Shown here: in pieces, positions 9,387-20,027 of the stretch
Layout: every line of letters starts with the position of its first letter
How positions within the stretch are numbered: position 1 is the stretch's first letter
Assembly: GCA_002928395.1 (NCBI GenBank)
Contig: PEQZ01000015.1
Span: 1 to 37,110, forward strand
Reading direction: 5' to 3'
DNA length: 37,110 nt
DNA from: Hyphomicrobium sp.
GTDB lineage: Bacteria; Pseudomonadota; Alphaproteobacteria; Rhizobiales; Hyphomicrobiaceae
Notes under the pieces: generated by a model
What the model saw: the letters and a program-made list of their open reading frames with translations, nothing else
Told to the model about the DNA's origin: nothing
The model's database searches: none
Program-made: the position numbers and the translations under genes

Positions 9387-10304
9387 TCACCTGTTGCCGA
9401 CGGCCCCCTTGACGCCTGCTGGCCCCGCGGCACGGCTGGCCGCTTCCTGGCGGTAGGTGCTGGCCGGGTAGGTCCCGAGGATCTTGTGCTCGGCCGAGAA
9501 GAACGACAACTCCTCGAGCGCGAGCTGGACGGAGCGGTCGGCGGGATGACCTTCGATGTCGGCGAAAAACATCGTGGCGTTGAACGTTCCCTCTGTCTGG
9601 TAGCTCTCGAGCTTGGTCATGTTGACGCCGTTGGTGGCGAACCCGCCCAGCGCCTTGTAGAGCGCCGCCGGCACGTTGCGCACACGGAAGATGAAGGTGG
9701 TCACCACCGGGCCATTGCCGGGCTCGGCATCATCCGGTTCGCGCGACAGCACGACAAAGCGCGTGGTGTTGTGCGCTTCATCCTCGACGTCGGTCGCCAG
9801 GATATCGAGCCCGTAGAGCTCGGCGGCCAGCCGGGGCGCGAGCGCCGCTCGGGTCTTGTCGCCCCATTCGGAAACCTGCCGCGCCGCGCCTGCGGTATCG
9901 CCCGCCACGTGCGCTGTGATGCCGAGCTTGCGCAGGATCTTGCGGCACTGGCCGAGTGCATGGACGTGGCTGTAGGCGTCCTTGATGTCACCGAGCTTGG
10001 CTCCCTTGGGGGCCATCAGCTGGAATCGAATAGGCAGAAAGTGCTCGGCCACAATGTAGAGATCGGCGTTGGGCAAGAGATGGTGGATGTCGGCAACGCG
10101 GCCCGCCAGCGAGTTCTCGATCGGGATCATCGCCAGGTCGATCTCGCCGGACTTTACAGCGGCAAGCGCGTCCTCAAACGTGGGATAGGCGCGCGGTTCA
10201 TGATCGGGGAATGCCTCGGAACAGGCCAGGTGCGAGTTCGCGCCGGGCTCGCCCTGGTAGCCGATGGAGCGGCGGCCAGGGGCCGCAGGGGATCTGTTGG
10301 GCAT
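9387..10304 (-). CDS. pheA: Prephenate dehydratase
   Basis: 305 aa: IGYQGEPGANSHLACSEAFPDHEPRAYPTFEDALAAVKSGEIDLAMIPIENSLAGRVADIHHLL...; ACT domain KLESYQTEGTFNATMFFADIEGH. Confidence 0.95.
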   Translation of the reverse strand: MPNRSPAAPGRRSIGYQGEPGANSHLACSEAFPDHEPRAYPTFEDALAAVKSGEIDLAMIPIENSLAGRVADIHHLLPNADLYIVAEHFLPIRFQLMAPKGAKLGDIKDAYSHVHALGQCRKILRKLGITAHVAGDTAGAARQVSEWGDKTRAALAPRLAAELYGLDILATDVEDEAHNTTRFVVLSREPDDAEPGNGPVVTTFIFRVRNVPAALYKALGGFATNGVNMTKLESYQTEGTFNATMFFADIEGHPADRSVQLALEELSFFSAEHKILGTYPASTYRQEAASRAAGPAGVKGAVGNR

Positions 10305-10390
10305 GGATCTAGGCCGATGTTGTGAGGCCGATTGAGCGCGGAGCGGCGCGGCTCGCCCATACTCGGCGTTTCGGGAACCGTTTCAGGGTG

Positions 10391-11146
10391 TCAACGCTTT
10401 GCGACCGCAGCTTTTTTTATGAGGCGCTTGGCCCGCTCCAAGTCAGCCGGAGTATCGACACCAAGCGGAATGGTGTCAACGATCGCGACATCGATCCGCA
10501 TGCCGTCTTCGAGAGCACGCAGTTGTTCGAGCCGCTCGCGCAGCTCCAAAGGCGAGGGTCTCAGCGAAACGAACCGCTCGAGCGCGGAGCGGCGATACGC
10601 ATAGATTCCGATGTGGTGGTAGAGCGGGCCGTCACCATGGGGGGCGGACGCGCGGGTGAAATAGAGTGCCCGCAGCCGCTTCTGTTCGCCTGGCACCGGA
10701 GTGCCCACAACCTTCACGACATTGGGGCTCGTCCTTTCCTCGGCCTCAACGATCTCGGCGGCGAGCGTGGCGATGTGCGGGCCCTTGGCCTTGAGTGGCG
10801 CGATGCAATCGGTGACCAGCCTCGACTCGAGCGTTGGCAGATCCCCTTGAAGATTGACGATAATGTCGGCGTCCCCGTCGGGATCGACGCGATTGACCGC
10901 CTCGAAAACCCGATCTGAACCAGAGGCGTGGTCGGCGCGGGTCATCACCGCCTCTCCGCCAGCGCTGCGGATCGCCGCGATGATGTCCTCGCTGTCGGTC
11001 GCAACCACCACTCGGCCCGCTTCCGCCGCCATCGCGCGGCGCCAGACGTGGACGATCATCGGCTGACCCATCAGATCGGCCAGCGGCTTGCCAGGCAGCC
11101 GCGAGGCCTGCATCCGTGCGGGAATGACGATGAGTGACTGCGCCAT
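10391..11146 (-). CDS. kdsB: 3-deoxy-manno-octulosonate cytidylyltransferase
   Basis: 251 aa: [33 protein letters not shown]...VATDSEDI...[17 protein letters not shown]...NLQGDLP...[17 protein letters not shown]. Confidence 0.96.
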   Translation of the reverse strand: MAQSLIVIPARMQASRLPGKPLADLMGQPMIVHVWRRAMAAEAGRVVVATDSEDIIAAIRSAGGEAVMTRADHASGSDRVFEAVNRVDPDGDADIIVNLQGDLPTLESRLVTDCIAPLKAKGPHIATLAAEIVEAEERTSPNVVKVVGTPVPGEQKRLRALYFTRASAPHGDGPLYHHIGIYAYRRSALERFVSLRPSPLELRERLEQLRALEDGMRIDVAIVDTIPLGVDTPADLERAKRLIKKAAVAKR

Positions 11147-11318
11147 GGATGCTGTTCCTTCCTCGACAACGCGCCCCGGCTTGCAGGTGACAATTCGCCT
11201 CGCCCTCAGCGTCTAGAACAAACCGAAGTCGAGTTGCAAGTCGGGGTCGAAACCTTGTAGTCCGGCACGAGCGAATTTCCGTTGATTTCGACAGGATCGA
11301 ACCGGGGACGTATAAGCT

Positions 11319-11885
11319 ATGAACCAGTACGAGCTGACCAAGATCGCAGGTGCCGTCATCGCCGCCCTGTTACTGATCGTGGGAACCAAGACGTTCATCG
11401 ACATCCAGCAAGCCGAACTCCGCAAACATTCGAAGTCGGCCGGATACGCGCTACCCGCGCCAAAGGCGATCGGTGCTGGAACAGGCGGCGCCGCAGCAAC
11501 AACCGATGCCGGAGGGTTCAGTTTCGCCAAGGTTGCAGAGGCGCTCCCGAAGGCGAACGCCGAGAACGGCAAGGACATTTTCAAGAAGTGCAGCTCGTGC
11601 CACACCGTCGACAAGGGCGGCAAGACGCTGCAGGGCCCGAATATGTGGGGTATCGTCGGCCGCCCGAAGGGCGCAATCGCCGGTTTCGGATATTCTGAGA
11701 GCCTGAAAGGCAAGGGCGGTGATTGGACCTATGAGCACCTAGCGCTTTTCGTCAACAATCCCAAGGGGTTTGTTGCCGGCACCAAAATGCAGTTTGCAGG
11801 TCTGACGGCACCCGCAGAAGTGGCAGACCTCCTGGCCTACATCCGTACTCTCGCTGACACGCCGCCGCCGCTTCCCGCCAAGTGA
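11319..11885 (+). CDS. Membrane-anchored class I cytochrome c (CycM/c552-like)
   Basis: 188 aa; N-terminal hydrophobic anchor IAGAVIAALLLIVGTKTFI; heme motif CSSCH; distal PNMWGIVGRPKG...M ligand region. Confidence 0.92.
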   Translation: MNQYELTKIAGAVIAALLLIVGTKTFIDIQQAELRKHSKSAGYALPAPKAIGAGTGGAAATTDAGGFSFAKVAEALPKANAENGKDIFKKCSSCHTVDKGGKTLQGPNMWGIVGRPKGAIAGFGYSESLKGKGGDWTYEHLALFVNNPKGFVAGTKMQFAGLTAPAEVADLLAYIRTLADTPPPLPAK

Positions 11886-11940
11886 CCCCACTATCCGCGA
11901 CGTGACAATGAGTTAACTCGATACGCGCGTGGATTTCTGC

Positions 11941-11966
11941 GACCCTGCCAACTTGTTGGCGGGGTC
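11941..11966. terminator. Strong hairpin between cytochrome c gene and yejA1
   Basis: GACCCTGCCAAC-TT-GTTGGCGGGGTC (11/12 complementarity); no strong T-run downstream. Confidence 0.4.
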
Positions 11967-12091
11967 GTATTGCGTTGTGACTGAAACTGATGATCACAGT
12001 AGATTGCGTTCGTAATGTTCCGATCACGGGCGACAAGCGTAGTCCTGTAGTAGCCTCACGGTTTGGCAGATCAAGGAGGGATGAAAGTTTG

Positions 12092-14002
12092 ATGACCGCT
12101 CAGCCGACGCCGCGAAGGCACACAACCCGCATTCCTCTTGCGAACGCCGGCATCGCCGTGATTGCGGCGACCCTCACGCTGCTGTGGTTCCCCTGGGTAG
12201 CTGTGGCCCAAGATCTGGCCAAGACCGCAACCCGGCACCACGCGCTATCGCTGATCAGCAAGCCGAAGCTGGAACCAGGCTTCACGCATTTCGACTGGGT
12301 TAACCCGGCCGCCCCCAAGGGTGGCACGCTGCGATTGGGCGCCATCGGCTCGTTCGACAGCCTTAACCCCTTCAGCGTTCAAGGCGATGCGCCCGACGGC
12401 ATGGGACTGATCGATGACCCGCTCATGGTTTCGAGCCTTGACGAACCGTCCACCCAGTACTGCCTGGTGTGCGAATGGGTCAGTTATCCGGAGGACTTCT
12501 CGTCCGCCACGTTCAAGCTGCGCGAGGCCGCCCGTTTCCACGATGGCAAACCGATCACGCCCGAGGACGTCATTTTCAGCCTCGAGGCCATGAAGGCCGC
12601 GCACCCGCAGTTTTCGTTTTACTACAAGAATGTCGTCAAGGCCGAGAAGACCGGTGAACATGAAGTCACGTTTAAATTCGACTCCAAGGGTAATCGCGAG
12701 CTGCCGACCATTGTCGGGCAATTGTCTGTTTTGCCCAAGCACTATTGGCAGTCGAAGGGTTCGAACGGCGAGCCGCGCGATCTTTCGAAGTCGACGCTCG
12801 ATGTTCCTGTGGGCTCAGGTGCCTATCGCGTCAAGAACTTCGAAACCGGCCGGACCATCGTCTACGAGCGCGTCAAGGACCACTGGGCCAAGGATCTTCC
12901 GGTTTCGCTCGGCCTGCACAACTTCGATGAGATAAGCTACACGTTCTTCCGCGACAGCATCCCGGCGTTCGAGTCCTTCAAATCGGGCCTGCTCGACAGC
13001 TGGAACGAATCCAGCGCGAACCGCTGGAATACGCAATACGAGATCGACGCGGTCAAGAAAGGCATGATCAAGAAGGAAACGCTTGCGCACAAGCGCGTTG
13101 CGGGCATGCAGGGCTTCGCGTTCAATCTTCGACGCAAGCAGTTCCAGGATCCGCGCGTCAGGCAGGCTTTCGCGCTGGCCTACAATTTCGAGGATGCGAA
13201 CAAGTCTCTCTTCTACAGCCAATACATCCGGCTGGGCAGCTTCTTCGACAACTCAGAATTGGCCGCCAAGGGCGTGCCCCAAGGCCGCGAATTGGAGATA
13301 CTGAAAGCGTTCGAGAATGAGCTGCCGCCGGAGTTGTTCAACACCGAATGGAAGAACCCGGTCAACCTAACGCCCGCCGACTTTCGCAAGAATTTGGGCG
13401 AAGCTGCGAAGTTGCTGCAAGCCGCCGGGTGGACCTCGAAGGCCGGTGTTCTGACCAACGCCACCGGTGAGCAGCTGACGGTCGAGTTCCTGCTCGTCCA
13501 GCCGGACTTCGAGCGCATCGTACTCCCCTACGTCAAGGATCTCGAGAAGCTCGGCGTCAAGGCCACGACCCGCATCGTCGACAGCTCGCAATACAAGCGC
13601 CGCCTCGACACTTTTGATTTCGACATGATCGTGCATTCGGTCGGCCAATCGCACTCACCCGGCAACGAGCAACGCAACTACTGGGGCAGCGCTGCGGCAA
13701 CCATGAACGGCAGCCGCAACGTCATCGGCATCAACAGCAATCCGATCGACCGCATCATCGACCAGATAGTGTTCGCCAAAGACCGCGACGACCTGATGGC
13801 GTCAACTCGCGCGCTCGACCGCGTACTGCTGTGGGGTCACTACATGGTGCCACAGTGGCACTACCCGAACGATCGTGTGGCCATTTGGGACAGGTTCGGC
13901 CGCCCGAAGTCGCTGCCGTCACAGAGCCCGGCTTCCATCATGCTGTATTGGTGGCACGACACGGAAAAGGCCAAGGCAATAACCGCCCAGAAGAGCCAGT
14001 GA
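12092..14002 (+). CDS. Extracellular solute-binding protein family 5, YejA-like (copy 1)
   Basis: ATG 12092 in ORF 11990..14002; signal peptide; HALSLISKPKLEPGFTHFDWVNPAAPKGGTLRLGAIGSFDSLNPF...QGFAFNLRRKQFQDPRVRQAFALAYNFE. Confidence 0.92.
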   Translation: MTAQPTPRRHTTRIPLANAGIAVIAATLTLLWFPWVAVAQDLAKTATRHHALSLISKPKLEPGFTHFDWVNPAAPKGGTLRLGAIGSFDSLNPFSVQGDAPDGMGLIDDPLMVSSLDEPSTQYCLVCEWVSYPEDFSSATFKLREAARFHDGKPITPEDVIFSLEAMKAAHPQFSFYYKNVVKAEKTGEHEVTFKFDSKGNRELPTIVGQLSVLPKHYWQSKGSNGEPRDLSKSTLDVPVGSGAYRVKNFETGRTIVYERVKDHWAKDLPVSLGLHNFDEISYTFFRDSIPAFESFKSGLLDSWNESSANRWNTQYEIDAVKKGMIKKETLAHKRVAGMQGFAFNLRRKQFQDPRVRQAFALAYNFEDANKSLFYSQYIRLGSFFDNSELAAKGVPQGRELEILKAFENELPPELFNTEWKNPVNLTPADFRKNLGEAAKLLQAAGWTSKAGVLTNATGEQLTVEFLLVQPDFERIVLPYVKDLEKLGVKATTRIVDSSQYKRRLDTFDFDMIVHSVGQSHSPGNEQRNYWGSAAATMNGSRNVIGINSNPIDRIIDQIVFAKDRDDLMASTRALDRVLLWGHYMVPQWHYPNDRVAIWDRFGRPKSLPSQSPASIMLYWWHDTEKAKAITAQKSQ

Positions 14003-14016
14003 CGGGGCGCTGCACC

Positions 14017-15864
14017 ATGGCCGTGCACTCGATTTCTCGGAACATCTTCGCCACATTCTTGATCGTTGCCGGACTGTTGCCGGGGCTCGGCGGTCTTGCC
14101 CCCGCGATGGCCGAGCCGCGGCACGGCCTCTCTGTATTCGGCGACCTCAAGTATCCAGCCGGCTTTTCGCACTTCGACTACGTCCGGCCAGATGCGCCGA
14201 AGGGCGGGCGGATGTCGCTGATCGGCTCGGCCGGCCGTATCACTTTCGACAGCTTCAACAACTTCATCTTGAAGGGAGATCCGGCGCAGGGGCTCGAATA
14301 CCTGTTCGACAGCCTCATGGTCCGCGCCTACGATGAGCCCGACTCGGTCTACGGCCTCGTCGCCAGGGACGCCGATGTCGCCCCCGACAAACGATCGGTA
14401 ACCTTCCGTCTCAGGCCCGAGGCGAAGTTCGCCGACGGCTCACCGGTCACCGCCGCCGACCTTGTATTCTCGCTCGAGACCTTGAAGAAGGACGGTGAAC
14501 CCTCGATCAGTCTGTCGCTGCGCGATGTCGAGAAGGCGGAGGCGCTGGACGCCACAACCGTCCGCTACACGTTCAAGGGCGAACTTGTGCGCGACCTGCC
14601 GCTGATCGTGGCGACCCTGCCCGTGCTCTCTAAAGTCTACTACACCACCAAAGCGTTCGCCGAGACAACGCTTGATCCGCCGCTCGGCTCCGGCCCCTAC
14701 GTCATCGCCGATCACAAGCCCGGAACGTTCATCACCTACAAGCGCCGCGACGATTATTGGGCGCGCGATCTTCCGGTCAATCGCGGCCGCTTCAACTTCG
14801 ACGAGCTGCGCTACGAGTACTTCCGCGACCGCAACGTCGAGCTCGAGAACCTGTTCAATGGCACCTTCGACTTCCGCGAAGAGTTCACGTCGCTGCACTG
14901 GGCCACAGGCTACGAGAAGCCGCCCGTCAAGGCCGGCCGCATCCTGCGCGATACACTGCCCGACGACAGCCCGTCGGGCGCGCAGGGCTTCTTCATCAAC
15001 ACGCGCCGAGACAAGTTCAAGGACGTGCGCGTGCGCAAGGCGCTAGATCTCGCGTTCGATTTCGAATGGTCGAACAAGAACCTGTTCTATGGCCTCTATG
15101 CGCGCGGCGGCAGCTTTTTCGAAAATTCCGACATGAAAGCCTATGGTCTGCCGAGCCCGGAGGAACTCGAGCTGCTCGAGCCGCACCGCGGCAAGCTACC
15201 CGAGGCCGTATTCGGTGAACCCTTCTCGTCACCCGTCTCCGACGGCTCTGGCGCCGACCGCAAGCTGCTGCGCGAGGCATCATCGCTGCTCGACGCGGCT
15301 GGCTACAAAATCGTCAACAACAAGCGCGTCAGCGCCAAGGGCGAACAGCTCGACGTCGAGATATTGTTGTTCGACGCAGGCTTCGAGCGCATCATCGGAC
15401 CTTACGTCGAGAACCTGAAGCGCATCGGCATCGAGGCCTCCCTGCGCAAGGTCGATCCAGCGCAGTACGAGCGACGCGTGAAGGCATTCGACTTCGACAT
15501 GACGGTGAAGCGCTACATAATGCGGTTGACCCCTGGTATTGAACTCAAAACCTACTGGAGTTCGGAAGCGGCCAAACTGGAGGGCAGCCAGAATCTCGCC
15601 GGCATCGCAGACCTCGTCATCGACGACCTCATCGGCAAAGTGACCCAGGCGAGATCCCGCGCCGAACTTCTGACCGCGACCCGCGCGATCGACCGCGTTC
15701 TCCGCGCCGGACACTATTGGGTGCCTCACTGGTACAAGGCTGCGCACAATCTGGCCTTCTGGAACAAGTTCGGCAGGCCCGCAACTAAGCCGAAGTACGA
15801 CCGCGGCGTTGTTCACACATGGTGGTATGATCCAGCCAAAGCCGCTAAATTGAACTCCAACTGA
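14017..15864 (+). CDS. Extracellular solute-binding protein family 5, YejA-like (copy 2)
   Basis: ATG 14017 in ORF 13831..15864; signal peptide; GLSVFGDLKYPAGFSHFDYVRPDAPKGGRMSLIGSAGRITFDSFNNFILKG...QGFFINTRRDKFKDVRVRKALDLAFDFEWSNKNLFYG. Confidence 0.92.
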   Translation: MAVHSISRNIFATFLIVAGLLPGLGGLAPAMAEPRHGLSVFGDLKYPAGFSHFDYVRPDAPKGGRMSLIGSAGRITFDSFNNFILKGDPAQGLEYLFDSLMVRAYDEPDSVYGLVARDADVAPDKRSVTFRLRPEAKFADGSPVTAADLVFSLETLKKDGEPSISLSLRDVEKAEALDATTVRYTFKGELVRDLPLIVATLPVLSKVYYTTKAFAETTLDPPLGSGPYVIADHKPGTFITYKRRDDYWARDLPVNRGRFNFDELRYEYFRDRNVELENLFNGTFDFREEFTSLHWATGYEKPPVKAGRILRDTLPDDSPSGAQGFFINTRRDKFKDVRVRKALDLAFDFEWSNKNLFYGLYARGGSFFENSDMKAYGLPSPEELELLEPHRGKLPEAVFGEPFSSPVSDGSGADRKLLREASSLLDAAGYKIVNNKRVSAKGEQLDVEILLFDAGFERIIGPYVENLKRIGIEASLRKVDPAQYERRVKAFDFDMTVKRYIMRLTPGIELKTYWSSEAAKLEGSQNLAGIADLVIDDLIGKVTQARSRAELLTATRAIDRVLRAGHYWVPHWYKAAHNLAFWNKFGRPATKPKYDRGVVHTWWYDPAKAAKLNSN

Positions 15865-15880
15865 GGCGAACGGGCGCTCC

Positions 15881-17005
15881 ATGGCCGCATACCTTCTGAA
15901 GCGCATCCTGTTGATCTTCCCGACACTCATAGGGATCATGCTGATCAGCTTCGCCGTTATCCAGTTCGCACCCGGCGGCCCCGTGGAGCGCATGATCTCG
16001 CAGCTGACGGGAAGTGACGTATCGCTGGCCTCTCGTATCGGCGGCGGCAGTGGCGACGGTCTTGCCGGGGGCGGCGGTCAAACCACCCAGGCTGGACAGG
16101 GCGGCGGCGAGCAGCTCGGCTCCAAGTATCGCGGCGCCCAGGGCCTCGACCCCGAATTCGTCAAAAGCCTCGAAAAGCAGTTCGGCTTCGACAAGCCCGC
16201 CCACGAGCGCTTTTTCATCATGATGACGAACTACCTGACCTTCGATTTCGGCAAGAGCTACTTCCGCGACACGCCGGTACTGCAGCTCATCAAGGAGAAG
16301 CTTCCGGTCTCGATCTCGCTTGGCCTGTGGATGACGCTGATCACCTATATGATCTCAATCCCGCTCGGCATCCGCAAGGCGGTCCGTGACGGCGAGCCGT
16401 TCGACACCTGGACTTCGGGCGTGCTCGTGGTCGGTTACGCGATCCCCGGCTTTCTCATCGCGGTGCTTCTGCTCATCCTGTTCGCGGGCTCGTCGTTCTT
16501 CCAGTGGTTCCCGTCACGGGGCCTCGGCTCGGAGAACTGGAACGAGCTGTCACTGTGGGGCAAGATCGTCGACTATGCGTGGCATCTTGTTCTGCCGCTC
16601 ACCGCGATGGCGCTCGGCGCCTTCACGACCATGACGTTCCTGACCAAGAATTCGTTCCTCGACGAAATCCGCAAACAGTACGTGATGACCGCCCGGGCCA
16701 AGGGCTTGAACGAACGCGAGGTGCTCTATGGCCACGTCTTCCGCAACGCCATGCTGCTGATCATCGCCGGCTTCCCAGGCGCGTTCATTCACGCGTTCTT
16801 CTCTGGCAGCCTGCTGATCGAAACCATCTTCTCACTCGACGGTCTCGGGCTCCTGACTTTCGAGGCCATCGACAAGCGCGACTACCCGCTGGTGTTCGCC
16901 AACATCTACATTTTCTCGTTGATCGGGCTCCTGGTGAACCTGATCTCCGACTTCATCTATACGATGGTCGATCCGCGCATCGATTTTGAAAGCCGGGAGG
17001 TCTGA
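15881..17005 (+). CDS. yejB: Peptide ABC transporter permease YejB
   Basis: 374 aa; MAAYLLKRILLIFPTLIGIMLISFAVIQFAPGGPVERM...YRGAQGLDPEFVKSLEKQFGFDKPAHERF...VRDGEPFDTWTSG; BPD permease motif. Confidence 0.94.
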   Translation: MAAYLLKRILLIFPTLIGIMLISFAVIQFAPGGPVERMISQLTGSDVSLASRIGGGSGDGLAGGGGQTTQAGQGGGEQLGSKYRGAQGLDPEFVKSLEKQFGFDKPAHERFFIMMTNYLTFDFGKSYFRDTPVLQLIKEKLPVSISLGLWMTLITYMISIPLGIRKAVRDGEPFDTWTSGVLVVGYAIPGFLIAVLLLILFAGSSFFQWFPSRGLGSENWNELSLWGKIVDYAWHLVLPLTAMALGAFTTMTFLTKNSFLDEIRKQYVMTARAKGLNEREVLYGHVFRNAMLLIIAGFPGAFIHAFFSGSLLIETIFSLDGLGLLTFEAIDKRDYPLVFANIYIFSLIGLLVNLISDFIYTMVDPRIDFESREV

Positions 17006-17007
17006 TC

Positions 17008-18186
17008 GTGGACGCCCGCACCGACGACACCGGCCCCCAGAAACTGTCCAGAATCGCGAGTTGGCGCGGGACGACGCTGACGCCGCTCAATCGCCGCCGC
17101 TGGCAGAACTTCAAGTCGAACCGGCGCGGCTACTGGAGCCTTGTCATCTTCCTCGTGCTGTTCGTGATGTCGCTGTTCGCGGAGTTCATCGCCAACGACC
17201 GGCCTCTGCTCGTCCGCTACAAGGGCGAGATGCTGTACCCGGTATTTGTCGACTACCCGGAACAGAAATTCGGCGGCTTCCTCGCCGTTACCGACTACAA
17301 GGATCCTGTCAACATCGAAGAGATCGAGAAGAATGGCTGGATGCTGTGGCCGCCGGTCCGCTACTCCTACTCGACGATCAACAAGGACTATCCGCGCCGT
17401 TCAGGGTCGGGCGGAATGTGCCTCGGCTATCCGGCGCCTCCGCCGTGGGCGTCCGAGATGGCCTACTGCGATGCCGCGCCTGAGCAGTTGGACCGCTTCT
17501 CGGCGATAGGCAATCGCAACTGGCTTGGGCTGGACAACCAGGGCCGGGACGTTCTCGCACGCGTCATCTATGGCTTTCGCATCTCCGTGCTGTTTGGGCT
17601 CGTGTTGACGTTCTTCTCCGCCATCATCGGGATCACGGCAGGTGCCGTACAGGGTTATTTCGGCGGCCGTGTCGACCTGATCTTCCAGCGCTTTCTGGAG
17701 ATCTGGTCGTCGATCCCGTCACTGTTCGTTCTCCTCATCATCTCGTCCGTGCTGGTCCCAGGGTTCTGGACGCTGCTTGGTACGCTGTTGCTGTTCCAAT
17801 GGGTGACGCTGGTCGGCGTGGTACGGGCCGAATTCCTGCGTGCACGCAATTTCGAGTACGTGACCGCTGCCCGAGCGCTCGGGCTGTCGGATGCCAAGAT
17901 CATGTGGAAGCACCTGCTACCCAACGCCATGGTGGCGACTTTGACATTCCTGCCGTTCAAACTTTCGGGCTCGATCTCGGCGCTGACCGCGCTCGATTTC
18001 CTGGGACTCGGGCTTCCGCCTGGCTCGCCTTCGCTGGGCGAACTTCTACTCCAGGGCAAGAAGCATCTCGAGGCTCCGTGGCTCGGCCTCGCGGGCTTCT
18101 TTTCGGTGGCCGTGACGCTGTCGCTTCTGATCTTCGTTGGCGAGGCCGTGCGCGACGCCCTCGACCCGCGCAAGACGTTCAAGTAG
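17008..18186 (+). CDS. yejE: Peptide ABC transporter permease YejE
   Basis: 392 aa, GTG start; NRRRWQNFKSNRRGYWSLVIFLVLFVMSLFAEFIANDRPLLVRYKGEMLYPVF; GLDNQGRDVLARVIYGFRIS permease signature. Confidence 0.94.
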   Translation: MDARTDDTGPQKLSRIASWRGTTLTPLNRRRWQNFKSNRRGYWSLVIFLVLFVMSLFAEFIANDRPLLVRYKGEMLYPVFVDYPEQKFGGFLAVTDYKDPVNIEEIEKNGWMLWPPVRYSYSTINKDYPRRSGSGGMCLGYPAPPPWASEMAYCDAAPEQLDRFSAIGNRNWLGLDNQGRDVLARVIYGFRISVLFGLVLTFFSAIIGITAGAVQGYFGGRVDLIFQRFLEIWSSIPSLFVLLIISSVLVPGFWTLLGTLLLFQWVTLVGVVRAEFLRARNFEYVTAARALGLSDAKIMWKHLLPNAMVATLTFLPFKLSGSISALTALDFLGLGLPPGSPSLGELLLQGKKHLEAPWLGLAGFFSVAVTLSLLIFVGEAVRDALDPRKTFK

Positions 18187-18196
18187 AAAGCTTGCG

Positions 18197-19831
18197 ATGG
18201 CATCCACCGACACCCTTCTCAACGCCCGCAAGCTGTCGGTTGCCTTCAACGCAGGCGGCCAGCAAAGCCTTGCGGTCGACCAGGTATCGTTCACGATCCA
18301 GAAGGGTGAAACCGTCGCACTCGTGGGTGAATCGGGTTCCGGCAAGACCGTCTCCGCTCTTTCGATCCTGAGACTGTTGAACTATCCCGCGGCCTCCCAC
18401 CCGACGGGCGAAATCTTCTTCCGCGGCAAGAACCTGCTCTCGGCCTCGGAAGACGAGATGAGGCAGATCCGCGGCGATCAGATCTCGATCATCTTCCAAG
18501 AGCCGATGACCTCGCTCAACCCTCTGCACTCCATCGAGAAGCAGGTCGGCGAGATCCTGCGCGTGCATCGCGGCATGAACGATCAGGATGCGCGCGTCCG
18601 GGTGCTGGAACTCTTGCATAAGGTTGGCATCCGCGAGCCCGAGAAGCGGCTGGGTGCATTCCCGCATCAGTTGTCCGGCGGGCAGCGCCAGCGCGTCATG
18701 ATCGCCATGGCGCTCGCCAACGAGCCCGACCTGCTCATCGCGGACGAGCCGACCACCGCACTCGACGTGACCATCCAGGCGCAGATCCTTGAACTCCTGA
18801 AGGATCTCCAGCGCGAGATGGGCATGGCCATGCTGCTCATCACTCACGACCTCGGCATCGTGCGTAAGATGGCCGAGCGTGTCTACGTCATGAAATCCGG
18901 CAAGGTGGTCGAGCAGGGAGAGACGGCGCGAATCTTCGAAGCGCCGCAACACGCCTACACGCAACATCTGATGGCCGCCGAGCCCAAGGGCGCGCCGCCG
19001 TCGATCGACAACAGCCGCCCCGTGGTCATCGAGACAGACAACCTCAAGGTCTGGTTTCCGATCCGCAAGGGGCTCCTTCGGCGCACGGTCGATCATGTCA
19101 AGGCCGTCGACGGCTTGTCGTTTAAACTCCGGGCCGGACAGACGCTCGGCGTCGTCGGCGAATCGGGCTCCGGCAAGACCACGCTCGGGCTTGCGGTGCT
19201 GCGCCTCGTCTCCTCCCAGGGTGCCATCGCCTATGTCGGTAACCGCATCGATGGGCTCGATTCACGGGCCATGCGGCCGCTGCGGCGGGAAATGCAGGTG
19301 GTGTTCCAGGATCCCTATGGTTCGCTCTCGCCCCGCCTTTCGGTCGCCGAGATCATTGAGGAAGGCCTGCTGATCCAGCGCCCGGACATGGACTACGACC
19401 AGCGACGCACCCGCGTGACTGCCGCTCTCAGGGAAGTTGGCCTCGATCCGGCGGCAATGGACCGCTACCCGCACGAGTTCTCGGGCGGGCAACGCCAGCG
19501 CATCGCCATTGCCCGCGCCATGGTGCTGGAGCCGAAGTTCGTCATGCTCGACGAGCCAACCAGCGCACTCGACATGAGCGTACAGGCTCAGATCGTCGAT
19601 CTGTTGCGGGAGCTACAGGTAAAGCGCGACCTCGCCTACCTGTTCATCAGTCATGATCTCAAGGTGGTGCGCGCGTTGTGCAACTACGTCATTGTCATGA
19701 AGAACGGCAGGAGCGTCGAGGAAGGTGCCGCCGCCGACATCTTCGACCGTCCGAAGGACGACTATACGCGCGCGCTACTAGCGGCCGCTTTCGATTTGAA
19801 AGTCGCCCACAGGGCCGCGACGGCGACTTGA
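18197..19831 (+). CDS. yejF: Peptide ABC transporter ATP-binding protein YejF (duplicated ATPase domains)
   Basis: ATG 18197 in ORF 18137..19831; two Walker A (GESGSGKT) and two signature motifs ([16 protein letters not shown]). Confidence 0.95.
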   Translation: MASTDTLLNARKLSVAFNAGGQQSLAVDQVSFTIQKGETVALVGESGSGKTVSALSILRLLNYPAASHPTGEIFFRGKNLLSASEDEMRQIRGDQISIIFQEPMTSLNPLHSIEKQVGEILRVHRGMNDQDARVRVLELLHKVGIREPEKRLGAFPHQLSGGQRQRVMIAMALANEPDLLIADEPTTALDVTIQAQILELLKDLQREMGMAMLLITHDLGIVRKMAERVYVMKSGKVVEQGETARIFEAPQHAYTQHLMAAEPKGAPPSIDNSRPVVIETDNLKVWFPIRKGLLRRTVDHVKAVDGLSFKLRAGQTLGVVGESGSGKTTLGLAVLRLVSSQGAIAYVGNRIDGLDSRAMRPLRREMQVVFQDPYGSLSPRLSVAEIIEEGLLIQRPDMDYDQRRTRVTAALREVGLDPAAMDRYPHEFSGGQRQRIAIARAMVLEPKFVMLDEPTSALDMSVQAQIVDLLRELQVKRDLAYLFISHDLKVVRALCNYVIVMKNGRSVEEGAAADIFDRPKDDYTRALLAAAFDLKVAHRAATAT

Positions 19832-20027
19832 TCGGCGCTTCGGTTGCGCAACACGTGAAACCACTCTCCTTGGGTAGGGTCAGAGTGGGTGGCATCAGTA
19901 TAAAGAGAACGACTTAGCTGCACCCTTTGGTTGCCCACACTCAACTCGGCCTTGCCAACTCAGCCTTTTTTGCCAAGGTGCAAGGTGTCACTCCAAGTTC
20001 GCCCGCACGCCCCTATGGTTTCAGAAA

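Noticed and set aside
16021-16150. Gly/Gln-rich segment in YejB (GGGSGDGLAGGGGQTTQAGQGGGEQ) as a novel insertion
   Set aside because: From memory of E. coli YejB, a comparable Gly-rich insert precedes a YRGGRGLDPE-like motif, so it appears to be a family feature.
19861-19888. CCACTCT...AGAGTGG inverted repeat after yejF as a terminator
   Set aside because: Seven-bp arms around a 14-nt loop with no T-run; too weak to call.
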